This document shows, one piece after another, positions 16,231 to 25,132 of a stretch of DNA of 64,000 nucleotides. The DNA comes from Parvularcula oceani (GTDB lineage: Bacteria; Pseudomonadota; Alphaproteobacteria; Caulobacterales; Parvularculaceae): contig NZ_JPHU01000009.1 of assembly GCF_000733125.1 (NCBI RefSeq), forward strand, positions 1-64,000. The letters are read 5' to 3'. Within the stretch, counting starts at the first letter, position 1. Each line of letters opens with the position of its first letter. The notes beneath the pieces are model-generated. The model did not search any database. It saw nothing but the letters and a program-made list of their open reading frames with translations, and was not told where the DNA came from. The translations under genes were made by a program, and so were the position numbers.

Positions 16231-17763
16231 TCAGCGCCTGAAGCCGATATCGACGCGATGGCGCAGGCTGTCATCCTCAAGGGTATAGGGCGCATCGGAG
16301 AGCGGCATCGCCGCCTCGTAATGCAGCGACCAGCCGGACCGGCCGAGCAGCCGCACGCCGCCGCCCGACGACCACAGGGCCTTGCCGTCCGCGCTCAGCC
16401 CTGCGCCCTTGTTGGAGGTCACGCCGGTATCGGCGAAGACATAGGGCTCGATCGTGGACAGCTCGCCCTTCATCGGGATCGGCCGCGCCAGCTCGACGAA
16501 GCCGGCCGCGCCGTGATCGCCGAGAACCTCTCCGAAATCATAGCCTCGCCCGAACCGGCCGCCGCCGAGCGCGAACTCCTCCGCGAACAGAAGAGGCGAG
16601 TCCGAAAGCTGGCCGCTGGCGCCGAGGCGGCCGACCACCCCCCGCGGCAGACGGGCGGACAGGTCGGCGGCGAACGAGACGGTGGTGAAGACCGCCTCGC
16701 CGTCGGGACGCGATGAGCCGCCTGCATTCCCAAGGCCGAGGCCCCGCTTCAGCTTGGCCCGCCCAACGGCGAGGCCCGATCGCCCGACCTTGCGCCGCCC
16801 GAGGATCTCCGCGGTCAGGATCTGGAGTTCGTCGGCGTAGAGAGTATCCTCTTCCTCCTTCTCGACCGAGCGGGAGGCTTCCAGCCCGACTTCGAGATCG
16901 ACGCGCAGGCCCTCCCGGCGCAAAAGCGGTTTCGTGATGCCGATTTCCGCCCGCCGCAACTCGCCTTCGACATCCCGCCCGTCGAGTTCGCTTCGCGGCG
17001 ACGCGTTCGAGGCGGCGAGCGCGAAATAGGGCTTGAGGCCGGTCGAGAACGGCGCGGCGTCGTAGCGCATGCGCATGAAGACCAGCTCGCCGGGCGCCTC
17101 CGGCCGGGTGAGGAGGGCGAGGCTCGTCCTGTCCCCGGGCTGGAGGACCGATCCGACTTCGCCGCCGAGGAATGCCTTCCACGGCTTGTCGCGGCGCGAT
17201 CCTCTATTCGTGGCGAGACCGCGGAGGCCCGACCGCTCATAGGTTCCGGCCACCTCCAGGACATAGGCATCGCCCCCTGTCCGGCGCGGCCGCACCGCCT
17301 TGATCTTCAGGCCGGGAATATCGTCCAGGAGCGCGATCGCGCGCCGGAACGTGCCCTCCTTCGCCGGGCGTTCGGCGAGCAATGGCGCGAACACCCGCTC
17401 CACGATGGGCAGCAGGCTCTCATCCGCCTCGATCGCGGCCACATAGCCTTCGGACATCCGGACTTCGAGGATTCCGTCCGAGAGGTCCTGGACCGGAATG
17501 TCTGCGCGGCAGAGGAGAAGCCCGCCGCCCTGGCAGGCTTGGGACAGGGCATCGGCCAGGGCTTGGAGATCGTTCCGCCCGAGCGGGCGGCCGGTATAGC
17601 CGTCGGCCGTTCCCGAAAGTAGGCGCATCGGTGCGGCCTCGCTTGCCGAAAGAGCGACGCGCTGGACAAGCGCCGAGCCCTGCTCCGACGAAGCGCCGGC
17701 CGCAGGGGCGCCCGTGCCGGCGAGGAGGGCGGCGGTCGCCAAGATCAGTGCCCTTATTTTCAT
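16231..17763 (-). CDS. ShlB/FhaC/HecB-family outer-membrane transporter (TpsB-like)
   Basis: The 510-residue protein has a signal peptide (residues 1-24). A ShlB-type POTRA region follows (YTGRPLGRNDLQALADAL, then ADIPVQDLSDGILEVRMSEGYV), then a second POTRA-like part (FRRAIALLDDIPGLKIKAV) and a 16-strand-type barrel. GGGRFGRGYDFGE at about residues 397-409 corresponds to the VRGY/FRGF motif that reaches into the pore in Omp85/TpsB proteins. The C-terminus ends in an aromatic-containing strand (HRVDIGFRR). No classical TpsA exoprotein with a TPS domain is adjacent. The divergent neighbour is a FecR-domain protein with a repeat solenoid, which could be its unusual substrate (inference). Confidence 0.87.
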   Translation of the reverse strand: MKIRALILATAALLAGTGAPAAGASSEQGSALVQRVALSASEAAPMRLLSGTADGYTGRPLGRNDLQALADALSQACQGGGLLLCRADIPVQDLSDGILEVRMSEGYVAAIEADESLLPIVERVFAPLLAERPAKEGTFRRAIALLDDIPGLKIKAVRPRRTGGDAYVLEVAGTYERSGLRGLATNRGSRRDKPWKAFLGGEVGSVLQPGDRTSLALLTRPEAPGELVFMRMRYDAAPFSTGLKPYFALAASNASPRSELDGRDVEGELRRAEIGITKPLLRREGLRVDLEVGLEASRSVEKEEEDTLYADELQILTAEILGRRKVGRSGLAVGRAKLKRGLGLGNAGGSSRPDGEAVFTTVSFAADLSARLPRGVVGRLGASGQLSDSPLLFAEEFALGGGRFGRGYDFGEVLGDHGAAGFVELARPIPMKGELSTIEPYVFADTGVTSNKGAGLSADGKALWSSGGGVRLLGRSGWSLHYEAAMPLSDAPYTLEDDSLRHRVDIGFRR

Positions 17764-17835
17764 CAGCCATCCGCGGATCGTCGGACGCTACGACCACCAG
17801 AAATTCCTAAATGAAGCGTGGAAGAGAAGCGCTAT

Positions 17836-17885
17836 GCTTAAGGCGAGTTCACCAAGCCCTGTTTCCTGTTTTCTTCGGCTTAAGG
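17836..17885. promoter_or_regulatory. Paired GCTTAAGG sites in the divergent region
   Basis: The octamer GCTTAAGG occurs at 17836-17843 and again at 17878-17885, 42 bp apart (about four helical turns), between the divergent TpsB and FecR genes. Two identical sites on the same helix face suggest a regulator binding site. No -35/-10 pair can be assigned with confidence. Confidence 0.35.
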
Positions 17886-17922
17886 GGCGGGCCCTAAATT
17901 CGCCCTATTCGGAGGAATTAAA

Positions 17923-19812
17923 ATGTTCAGATTCCTGCTTTCCACCTTCGTTGCTGCGCTCGTCCTGCTCTTGTCTCCGGCCTGGGCGCAGGCGCAATGG
18001 ACCGTGGCCGACGTCACGGGAACGGTCGAGATCAACGGTGAGAAAATCGCCGAGGGCGAAGTGCGGACATTCTCCGGCGGGTGGATCGCGACTGGACCGG
18101 AAGGCGCGGCTCGGATCACGCGCGGGCAGCAGCGCATCGTTGTCGGGCCGAGCGCTCGGCTCTCGCTCGCAGAAGGGAATTCGGCGCGATCGACGTCGAT
18201 CCAGCAGGACAGCGGCCGCGTCGCCTATACGGTCGACCGGCGCGACAGGAAGCATTTCTCCGTGCGCACGCGCCGCGTCGCTGCGGTCGTGAAGGGCACG
18301 CAGTTCATCGTCTCCGCCGACGGGGACGCCCATCAGGTGCAGGTGACGAGCGGCCTCGTCGAAGTGACCGCGTCCCGCTCCGGGGACATGCAGCTCGTCG
18401 GGGCCGGACGCCTCGCCACGGCGGCATCCGACGGCAGGCTCGTCGTCACCGATACCCCCGCGGATCCGGGCGTCGCAGCGGCGGCCCGCCCGGCGGAGGA
18501 GAAGGCCTCGGACGAAGAGGAGAAGGAGCCGGAGCCTGCTCCCGCCGAAACCGATCCGCAAACGGATGACCCGCAAGACCAGGATGGCGGCGATCCCGTC
18601 GCAGGAGACGGCGGTCAAGGGGCGGGGCAGACGCCCTCCGAAGCGCCTGCCGGCCGGTCCGAGGACGAGGACTACGCCGATCAGGACGAGGATGGCGATG
18701 ACGCCGGCGACGAGCCCGAAGCGGGCGGCACCGGCGGTGAAGAGCCCTCCGAGGACGGGATGGGCGATGGCGAGGCGGATGACGACACCGACACGGATTC
18801 CGGGCGCGAAGATGGAAAGGGCGGCGCCGGCGACCCCGCGACGAAAGGCGGCCAGGGTGAGGGCAATGGCGGCGAAGCCGGAGAAGGCAGCGGCAATGGC
18901 AACGGCGAAGGCGCCGGACCGCCCTCAGACCCCAAAGATGACGGGAATCCGGGAGAAGGCAACGGAGAGGGTCCGCCGGCCGTGAAGCCGGGCAACGGAG
19001 AAAAGGGCAATGGCGGCGATAAGCCGGAGCCCGGCAATGGCAGCTCCGAAGGCGGAGGCATTGAGCCTCCGGCGGGCAATCAAGGCGGCTCCGGAAACGA
19101 GGGAGAAGGCCGGCCTGAGGAAGACGGCGAGGAAAGCAGCGGCGAGGCGGGCGGCGGCAACATCGACCGCGGTGCCCGGAACAGCTTCAACGGCAGGGAC
19201 AATACCGCCGAAGGCTATGACAACATCGTCGTGGGCGGGAACAATTCGATCCAGGGCGACAGGAACGATGTCGAGGGCAACGGGAACGAGATCCTGTTCG
19301 TAACGAACGAGGAGGCGCTCCGCGGCTCGAACGACAACACGATCCTGGGCGACGAAAACGTCCTCACCGGCTCCGGGAACGACATATTCGGCCGGAACAA
19401 TGCCATCACCGGCGAGCTGAACTTCGTCACCGGCGACAGGAACACGGTCTCGGGCTTTTCCTCCATCGTGTTCGGCGAAAGCAACACGGTCTCCGGCAGC
19501 AATAACAGGATCGGCTCGACCCTCGGCGGCTTCCGGGACAACGATGTCCGCGGCACCTGGAACAACATTCAGGGGAACGGAAACACGGTCGAAGGCGACT
19601 TCAACGCGGTCACCGGCGACAGGAACACGGTGATCGGCAGCAGCAACACCGTCGAGGGCGACCAGAACCGGGTCACCGGGGACCGCAATGCCGTCATCGG
19701 AAGGCTCAACGTGATCGACGGCGACGACAATGCGGTCACCGGCGACCGCAACGCCATCGAAGGCGACCGGCAGGTCGTGATCGGCAGTGGCCGCCGGGTC
19801 GGGGCCGACTGA
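17923..19812 (+). CDS. FecR-domain protein with an acidic Gly-rich linker and a YadA-head-like heptad solenoid
   Basis: A strong GGAGGA lies 6 nt before the ATG. Residues 1-25 are a signal peptide (LLLSPAWAQAQ). Residues 27-165 form a FecR domain (VADVTGTVEINGE, GPEGAARITRGQQRIVV, VKGTQFIVSADGDAHQVQVTSG). About 186-410 is a low-complexity linker rich in Gly, Glu, Asp, Pro and Asn. From about 413 to the end, roughly 28 heptads follow the pattern x-x-N-x-(V/I)-x-G, for example GDRNTVIGSSNTVEG. That is the same 7-residue spacing as YadA head repeats (GxxSxAxG), with Asn for Ser, so a left-handed beta-roll is likely. There is no membrane anchor. The CHASE2 kinase follows after 5 bp. A surface or secreted role is inferred. 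Confidence 0.8.
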   Translation: MFRFLLSTFVAALVLLLSPAWAQAQWTVADVTGTVEINGEKIAEGEVRTFSGGWIATGPEGAARITRGQQRIVVGPSARLSLAEGNSARSTSIQQDSGRVAYTVDRRDRKHFSVRTRRVAAVVKGTQFIVSADGDAHQVQVTSGLVEVTASRSGDMQLVGAGRLATAASDGRLVVTDTPADPGVAAAARPAEEKASDEEEKEPEPAPAETDPQTDDPQDQDGGDPVAGDGGQGAGQTPSEAPAGRSEDEDYADQDEDGDDAGDEPEAGGTGGEEPSEDGMGDGEADDDTDTDSGREDGKGGAGDPATKGGQGEGNGGEAGEGSGNGNGEGAGPPSDPKDDGNPGEGNGEGPPAVKPGNGEKGNGGDKPEPGNGSSEGGGIEPPAGNQGGSGNEGEGRPEEDGEESSGEAGGGNIDRGARNSFNGRDNTAEGYDNIVVGGNNSIQGDRNDVEGNGNEILFVTNEEALRGSNDNTILGDENVLTGSGNDIFGRNNAITGELNFVTGDRNTVSGFSSIVFGESNTVSGSNNRIGSTLGGFRDNDVRGTWNNIQGNGNTVEGDFNAVTGDRNTVIGSSNTVEGDQNRVTGDRNAVIGRLNVIDGDDNAVTGDRNAIEGDRQVVIGSGRRVGAD

Positions 19813-19817
19813 GCCTC

Positions 19818-22022
19818 ATGGCGGCCTTGCGCAGACATCTCGCCGAGCAGTGGCAATGCCTGCTCGGCGCTGCGCTGGCCGTCCTCGCCGGCTGGCAATT
19901 GGCGGACCGGCCATTCCTTCACAATGCCGATCATGCGCTGAGCGAGCTCTATTTCGAGCTGACGCCGACGAGCCGCGACTTCGATTCGGTCATCGTCGGG
20001 ATCGATACGGCGAGCCTGAGGGCGGATCCTGACTGGCCATGGCCGCGCGACCGCTACGCGAAGGTCCTGCGCGAACTCGAAGCCGCAGGCGCGGCGCGGG
20101 TGGCCTTCGACATCGATTTCAGCACCCGCCGGGAAAACGACGACGAGTTCCGCGACGCGATCCGCGAGGCCGGGATTCCCGTCTATCTCGCCAGCTTCCG
20201 CCAGCCTTACGAGAACATGCCCGAGGTCGTCGCGGAGGTCCGCCCCCACGCCGCTCTCGCCGAGCATGCGCGCGTCGTCTCGACGACCTTTCCCGTCGAT
20301 GCCGACGGCGTGGTCCGGGCGATGAGCGCCTACGAACCCTTCTCGGACGGGCCGGTCCCCAACCTCGCCCTTGCGCTTGAGGGGCATGCCCCCTTCAGCG
20401 GATTGCGGGGCGTGGACTTTGCCCAGGATCTCGATGCGCTGCCCGTCATCCCGTTCACGGACGTTCTGGCTGGACACGTTCCCGCTTCGGTCTTCGCAGG
20501 CCGGACCGTCTTCGTCGGGGCCACCGCGCCGGAACTGGGCGACGCGTTCGCCCTGCCCCTCCTGGGTCTCCGCAGCGGCGTCGCGCTCAACGCCCTCGCC
20601 TACGAGACGCTGCGGCGGGATGCGGAAAAGTCCGTGGCGCCCGACGTCATGATGCTGCTCCTGATCGCAGTGGCAGCCGCTGCCGCGCTCCAGCCGGTCT
20701 CGCAGGTCGGCATCCGGGCCTATGCCGCTCTCGGCCTTTTCGTCTTCACGACGATCTTCCTTCTGGGACTGGCCTATCAGGCTTGGGCCGACACCCTCCT
20801 GCCCACCGCGCCTGCGCTCCTCATCCAAGCCTTCTGCACCGCGCTGATGCTCTGCGTGGCAGCCGACCGCTATGCCGCCCAGCTGTTCCGGTCCCGCATG
20901 GAAAAGCGCGGCCAGGCAGCCGTTCTCGAAGCGATGATGAAGGGCAATCATGACGGGATCCTGCTCGCCAGCCGCTCGGGCCGGATCGAGCGGTGCAATG
21001 AGCGCGCGGCGGAGCTTCTGGGAACCACGGATGTCCTCCGCCAGGACGCGCTTCTCAAGGACGCCGCGCCCGCCCTTTGCACGCTCAGCGCCGACGAGCC
21101 GCCCCGGCTCCTCGAACTCAAGCACACGGATGGCGATCGCCGCCATGTCGAGGCCAGCATCATCGACGTCGAGATCCCGCTCGGCCGGTCCCGGTATGAA
21201 AGGCGCCGGGTCCTGCGGCACGTGACGGTCTACACGCTTCACGACATGACCGCCCAGAAGCAGGCCGAGGATCTCGAACGGAAGGCCAAGGACATGCATG
21301 CCGAAGCCTCGGCGGCCAAGTCGACGCTGATCTCGACCATGGGTCACGAGCTGCGCACGCCGCTGAACGCGGTCTGCGGATTTTCCGAGATGATCGCGGA
21401 CGAAGCCTTCGGCGAGCATTCCTCGCCGGAATATGCCGAGTTTGGCCGGCTGATCCGCTCCAGCGGCAATCAGCTTCTCGGCGTGGTCAACGACATGCTG
21501 CTCGCCGGGCGCCTCCAGACGAGCGGCCTCGAGCCGAAGGCGCAGCGTTTCACCTTCGGCGAGGCGGCGTCCGCGGCGCTGGACCGGGCCCGCGACAGGC
21601 AGGCCTGGACGGATCCCGACATCGTCATCCGCGGCGAGGCGGAGGCGCTCGACGCGGAGTACGACCTGATCGTCACCCTCCTCTACCACCTGATCGACAA
21701 CGCCTCGAAGTTCGGCGGCGGGTCGGGCACGGTGACGATCACGGCCGAGCGGGCCGAGGCCCTGCGCATCCGGGTCGAGGACGAGGGCCCCGGCCTCGCC
21801 GGCGCCGATCCCGAAAAGCTCACCCAGCTCTTCGAGCAGGGCGACGGATCGAAGAGCCGCAGCTATGAGGGATGCGGCCTCGGCCTGTTCCTCGTCGAGC
21901 GCATCGCGCTGCTGCATGGCGGCACGCTGGTTCTGCGCGACCGCGAAGGCGGCGGGTGTGCGGCCGAGGTGTCCCTGGCTTCCGCCGAGGCCGTCACCGC
22001 GCCTCCCGCGCTGGTCGCGTGA
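19818..22022 (+). CDS. CHASE2-PAS hybrid sensor: membrane histidine kinase
   Basis: The 734-residue protein starts with one membrane helix (about residues 12-30). A periplasmic CHASE2 domain follows (about 32-265; VIVGIDTASL, DWPWPRDRYAKVLRELEAAGAARVAFDIDF, GVALNALAYETL). Three more membrane helices lie near 276-292, 300-322 and 333-355. A PAS domain comes next (about 372-490), then HisKA with the phospho-acceptor His in STMGHELRTPLNAV (about 510). The HATPase domain shows N box LIDNASKFG, G1 DEGPGLAG and G2 GCGLGLFLVE. It starts 5 bp after the FecR gene, so the two should be expressed together. It may sense the state of the surface protein or its secretion (inference). No response regulator is adjacent. 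Confidence 0.9.
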   Translation: MAALRRHLAEQWQCLLGAALAVLAGWQLADRPFLHNADHALSELYFELTPTSRDFDSVIVGIDTASLRADPDWPWPRDRYAKVLRELEAAGAARVAFDIDFSTRRENDDEFRDAIREAGIPVYLASFRQPYENMPEVVAEVRPHAALAEHARVVSTTFPVDADGVVRAMSAYEPFSDGPVPNLALALEGHAPFSGLRGVDFAQDLDALPVIPFTDVLAGHVPASVFAGRTVFVGATAPELGDAFALPLLGLRSGVALNALAYETLRRDAEKSVAPDVMMLLLIAVAAAAALQPVSQVGIRAYAALGLFVFTTIFLLGLAYQAWADTLLPTAPALLIQAFCTALMLCVAADRYAAQLFRSRMEKRGQAAVLEAMMKGNHDGILLASRSGRIERCNERAAELLGTTDVLRQDALLKDAAPALCTLSADEPPRLLELKHTDGDRRHVEASIIDVEIPLGRSRYERRRVLRHVTVYTLHDMTAQKQAEDLERKAKDMHAEASAAKSTLISTMGHELRTPLNAVCGFSEMIADEAFGEHSSPEYAEFGRLIRSSGNQLLGVVNDMLLAGRLQTSGLEPKAQRFTFGEAASAALDRARDRQAWTDPDIVIRGEAEALDAEYDLIVTLLYHLIDNASKFGGGSGTVTITAERAEALRIRVEDEGPGLAGADPEKLTQLFEQGDGSKSRSYEGCGLGLFLVERIALLHGGTLVLRDREGGGCAAEVSLASAEAVTAPPALVA

Positions 22023-23472
22023 CCCTCGCCGCTCTCGAGGGCAGCGGCACGAAGACGAAGAGCAGGGGCAGGATCCACGGCACGAAACGCTCGAAGGGGT
22101 CGCCGTCGAGATGGCCGAGCGCGATCAGCCACCCCTCTCCCTCCAGCGTCCCCATCGCATAGAAGAACACCGTGACGAGGAAGCCCGAGGCGACGGCGAG
22201 GCCGCTGCGCAGGGCATCCGGCCTGCGCCCCGCGATGCGGGCGAACATCAGCGGCCCGAAGGCCGCGCCCAGCGCCGACCATGCGAAGAGCACCCGGTTG
22301 AAGATCGTGTCGGGCAGGGTCAGCGTGAGGATGACGGCGAAGGCGGCGATTCCGACCATCACCCCGCGCGAGATCAGCAGCGCCCGTTTCGGATGCCGCC
22401 GCGTATAGCCGAGATCGTGCGCGACGGCGGCCGCGGCGCTCAGCAGGATGGAATCGACCGTGGACATGACCGCCGACAGGACGGCTGCGATGACGATGCC
22501 CGCGAGGACCGCGGGCAGGACATCGGCCGCGACGCGGTAGAACAGGACTTCTCCGTCCACGAGCGCACCGCCCGTGAGCGCCCGGCCCGCCAGTGCCAGG
22601 GCCGCCATGCCGAGAAAGACCAGCACGCCCCAGCCGATCGCCATCGCGAAGCCCAGACGCCGCGCCCGCTCATCCTTGAGCGACATGAGCCGCGCGTGAA
22701 GGTGGGGCTGGCCGAACGTGCCGAGCCCGATCGAGGCGACGCCGAGGATGAAGCCCAGAAGGGCGAAGAGCCCTCGCCCGCCGCTCGCAGAGAGATAGCC
22801 CTCCGGCGCATTCCGCAGCGCCTCGGCGATGCCCGAGGGTCCGCCCGCCGCGATCACGGCGATGAGCGGCAGGCCCACGGCGACGAAGACCATGACGAGG
22901 CCCTGGAGCGTGTCGGTGACGCTGACCGCCCAGAACCCGCCCATCAGCGCGTAGATCACGATGATCGCCGCGCCGAGCAGCACCGCCTCGGCCCAGCCCA
23001 TGCCGAACTGGTCCGCGAAGGCCTTGGCCGCCGCGTCGAACTGCGCCGCGATGTAGAAGACGAAGCAGAGAAGGATCAGCGCCGTCGAGAGCAGCGCCAA
23101 GGCCCGCTTTCCGCTCTCGCCGAGCCCGTCGGTCAGAAAGTCCGTCAGCGTGACCTGCCGCTTCGCCCGCGCCTCCTCGCTGAGGCGCGGCGCGACGACG
23201 GCCCACATGACGATATACCCCGCCCATGTGCCCGGCAGCATCCACAGGGCGGACACGCCGACAGCGTAGACGAAGCCCGAATAGCCGAGCAGCACCCAAG
23301 CCGAGGACGTGCTCGCCGCATAAGACAGCCCCGACACGACACCGCCCACCCCGCGCCCGCCGACGAAGAAATCGTCCTCGTCCCGAATGCGCCTCTGCGC
23401 CCAGACGCCGATGCCGATCAGCACGACCTTGTAGGCGATCAGGGTGACAAGGACGGCAGCTTGCTGGGACAT
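21994..23472 (-). CDS. putP: Sodium/proline symporter, SSS family (PutP-like)
   Basis: The 492-residue integral membrane protein has about 13 hydrophobic helices. Family segments include DFFVGGRGVGGVVSGLSYAASTSSAWVLLGYSG at the N-terminus (helix 1-2 substrate/Na site), FYIAAQFDAAAKAF, FWAVSVTDTLQG, GQPHLHARLMSLKD and VLSAVMSTVDSILLSAAAAVAHDL, where the Ser/Thr pair lies in the conserved Na2 site. This matches PutP, which imports proline with Na+. Specificity for proline rather than a related substrate is not certain. Its 3' end overlaps the CHASE2 kinase gene tail to tail by 29 bp. No putA is nearby. Confidence 0.85.
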   Translation of the reverse strand: MSQQAAVLVTLIAYKVVLIGIGVWAQRRIRDEDDFFVGGRGVGGVVSGLSYAASTSSAWVLLGYSGFVYAVGVSALWMLPGTWAGYIVMWAVVAPRLSEEARAKRQVTLTDFLTDGLGESGKRALALLSTALILLCFVFYIAAQFDAAAKAFADQFGMGWAEAVLLGAAIIVIYALMGGFWAVSVTDTLQGLVMVFVAVGLPLIAVIAAGGPSGIAEALRNAPEGYLSASGGRGLFALLGFILGVASIGLGTFGQPHLHARLMSLKDERARRLGFAMAIGWGVLVFLGMAALALAGRALTGGALVDGEVLFYRVAADVLPAVLAGIVIAAVLSAVMSTVDSILLSAAAAVAHDLGYTRRHPKRALLISRGVMVGIAAFAVILTLTLPDTIFNRVLFAWSALGAAFGPLMFARIAGRRPDALRSGLAVASGFLVTVFFYAMGTLEGEGWLIALGHLDGDPFERFVPWILPLLFVFVPLPSRAARVTRPAREAR

Positions 23473-23522
23473 GGCGCGACGCTAGCAGCAGCCGGCGCGG
23501 CACCGCCAGCCGCCTGGGCCCT

Positions 23523-24353
23523 TCAGGCCTCGACGATCATGCCGTCATAGGCGGGTTCGACCCCCTCCGGCGTTTCCTCGGCGACGGTGCGGTAATCCAT
23601 GTCGACATGCAGATTGGTCAGCACGCCGCGCGGGATGCGCAGCCGCTCCAGCCAGTCGAGCGCGCGGCCCAGATGGACATGGCTCGGATGGGGCCTGTAG
23701 CGCAGCGCGTCGAGGATCCAGACCTCCGACCCTGCCACGATCTCGAAGCTTTCCGGCGGAAGATCGTTGAGGTCGCTCGAATAGCTGATCGGCCCCGTGC
23801 GGAAGCCGAGCGAGGGCACCGTTCCGTGCTCTTGCAGGAAGGGCGTGACGGGAACGGGTCCTGTCGGCCCGTCAACTTCGACCGTCTCGCCCGGGGCAGG
23901 CATGCGGCGCGCGTCGAGAATGGCCGGATAGGGGCTGTCCTGCGCCTGTTCGAAGCAATAGGCGAAGCGGTCCATGAGGTCCGGACAGGTCAGCGGGTCG
24001 ACATGGACCGGCACCCGCTTGCCGGTGTTGAGCGCGAGGGCGCGGAGGTCGTCGATGCCGTGGGTCTGGTCGGCGTGATCATGGGTGAAGAAGACCGCAT
24101 CCACCCTGCCGCAGCCGACGGAGGTCAGCTGGAGGCGGAGTTCGGGGGCCGTGTCGATGAGGACCGTCGTCAGCGCCTCCGCGTTCCAGCCCCGCTCCTC
24201 GCAGGCGCGCTGGACGAGAATCGAGCAGCGCGTGCGCCGGTTCTTCGGCTCCTGCGGGTCGCATTCGCCCCAATTGCCGCGCCCGTCGGCCCCGCCGATG
24301 CGCGGCACGCCGCCCGACGAACCGGATCCGAGAATGACCGCGCGAAGCTTCAT
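23523..24353 (-). CDS. MBL-fold metallo-hydrolase (PhnP-like)
   Basis: The 276-residue protein starts at the ATG overlapping the tatD stop (ATGA). It opens with ILGSGSSGGVPRIGG, typical of PhnP-type phosphodiesterases. The metal site THDHADQTHGIDDL (HxHxDH) follows, then SYSSDLNDLP (Asp ligand) and the final His in LTNLHVDMDY. Two Cys in WGECDPQ and RRTRCSI occur in the family insert that binds a structural metal in PhnP. Alphaproteobacteria keep this gene next to tatD. No phn genes are near, so a general cyclic-phosphate or RNA-related hydrolase is more likely than phosphonate degradation. Confidence 0.85.
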   Translation of the reverse strand: MKLRAVILGSGSSGGVPRIGGADGRGNWGECDPQEPKNRRTRCSILVQRACEERGWNAEALTTVLIDTAPELRLQLTSVGCGRVDAVFFTHDHADQTHGIDDLRALALNTGKRVPVHVDPLTCPDLMDRFAYCFEQAQDSPYPAILDARRMPAPGETVEVDGPTGPVPVTPFLQEHGTVPSLGFRTGPISYSSDLNDLPPESFEIVAGSEVWILDALRYRPHPSHVHLGRALDWLERLRIPRGVLTNLHVDMDYRTVAEETPEGVEPAYDGMIVEA

Positions 24354-25132
24354 GAGGCCAGCTTGGCGCGGCGGAACAGGCGGAAGAAATTCTCGGTCGT
24401 CGCCGCGTCCAGCGTTTCCCGGTCCACGCCCTGAAGCTCGGCCAGCCTGTCGGCGACACGGGGCAGGTAAGCCGGCTCGTTGCGCCGCCCCCGGTGCGGA
24501 ACGGGCGCGAGGAAGGGGCAGTCGGTCTCGACCAGCAGGCGGTCCAGCGGCACGCGCCGCGCGACCTCCCGCACGGCTTCGGCCTTGTTGAAGGTCACGA
24601 TGCCGGAAAAGGCGACATAGCCGCCCATAGAGAGCGCCGTCTCCGCGAGCGGCCACTCGCCGGTATAGCAATGAAGAAGCGGCGTGAAGGCTCCCTCCTC
24701 CGCCTCCTCGCGCAGGATCGCGGCCACCGCGTCGTCGGCATTGCGCGCATGGATGATGACCGGCAGGCCCGTCTTTCGCGCGGCGGCGATATGCGCCCGG
24801 AAGACGGGCTCCTGCATTTCGCGCTCCGAATATTCGTAGTGGAAGTCGAGCCCGCACTCGCCGATGCCGACGACCTCTTCGGGTTCCGCGAGTTCGACGA
24901 GCGTCTCGGCGGCAAGACCGGGATAGTCCTTGGCATGGTGCGGATGGACGCCGACGCTGCGCCAGAGATTGGGCCGCCCGCGCACGATGTCGGCGATCTC
25001 CTCCGTCAAGGACAGCCGGTCGGAAATCGCCAGCATGGCGCCGACGCCTGCCGCCTCGGCCCGGGCGAAGACCTCCTCCAGGTCTTCTTCATAGCGTTCG
25101 CCGTGCAGATTGACGTGGCTATCGACCAGCAT
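24350..25132 (-). CDS. tatD: TatD-family metal-dependent hydrolase
   Basis: The 260-residue protein begins MLVDSHVNLHGE, where the usual HxH metal pair reads H-x-N. Later ligands are present: GECGLDFHYE (Glu), VIIHARNADDA (His), LLHCYTGEW (His) and LLVETDCPFLAPVPHRGRRNEP (Asp and the C-terminal signature). TatD proteins are metal-dependent 3'-5' DNases with a possible role in repair of oxidised DNA. The gene overlaps holB by 14 bp and the MBL gene by 4 bp within the rlpA-to-MBL run, so it is probably expressed with replication and cell-wall genes. Confidence 0.9.
   Translation of the reverse strand: MLVDSHVNLHGERYEEDLEEVFARAEAAGVGAMLAISDRLSLTEEIADIVRGRPNLWRSVGVHPHHAKDYPGLAAETLVELAEPEEVVGIGECGLDFHYEYSEREMQEPVFRAHIAAARKTGLPVIIHARNADDAVAAILREEAEEGAFTPLLHCYTGEWPLAETALSMGGYVAFSGIVTFNKAEAVREVARRVPLDRLLVETDCPFLAPVPHRGRRNEPAYLPRVADRLAELQGVDRETLDAATTENFFRLFRRAKLAS

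Noticed and set aside
19160-19812. Regular short DNA repeats resembling a CRISPR array
   Set aside because: Period is 21 bp and in frame; the repeats encode protein heptads and lack unique spacers.
19569-21917. 782-codon minus-strand frame opposite the CHASE2 kinase
   Set aside because: The kinase has all catalytic boxes; the antisense frame has none.
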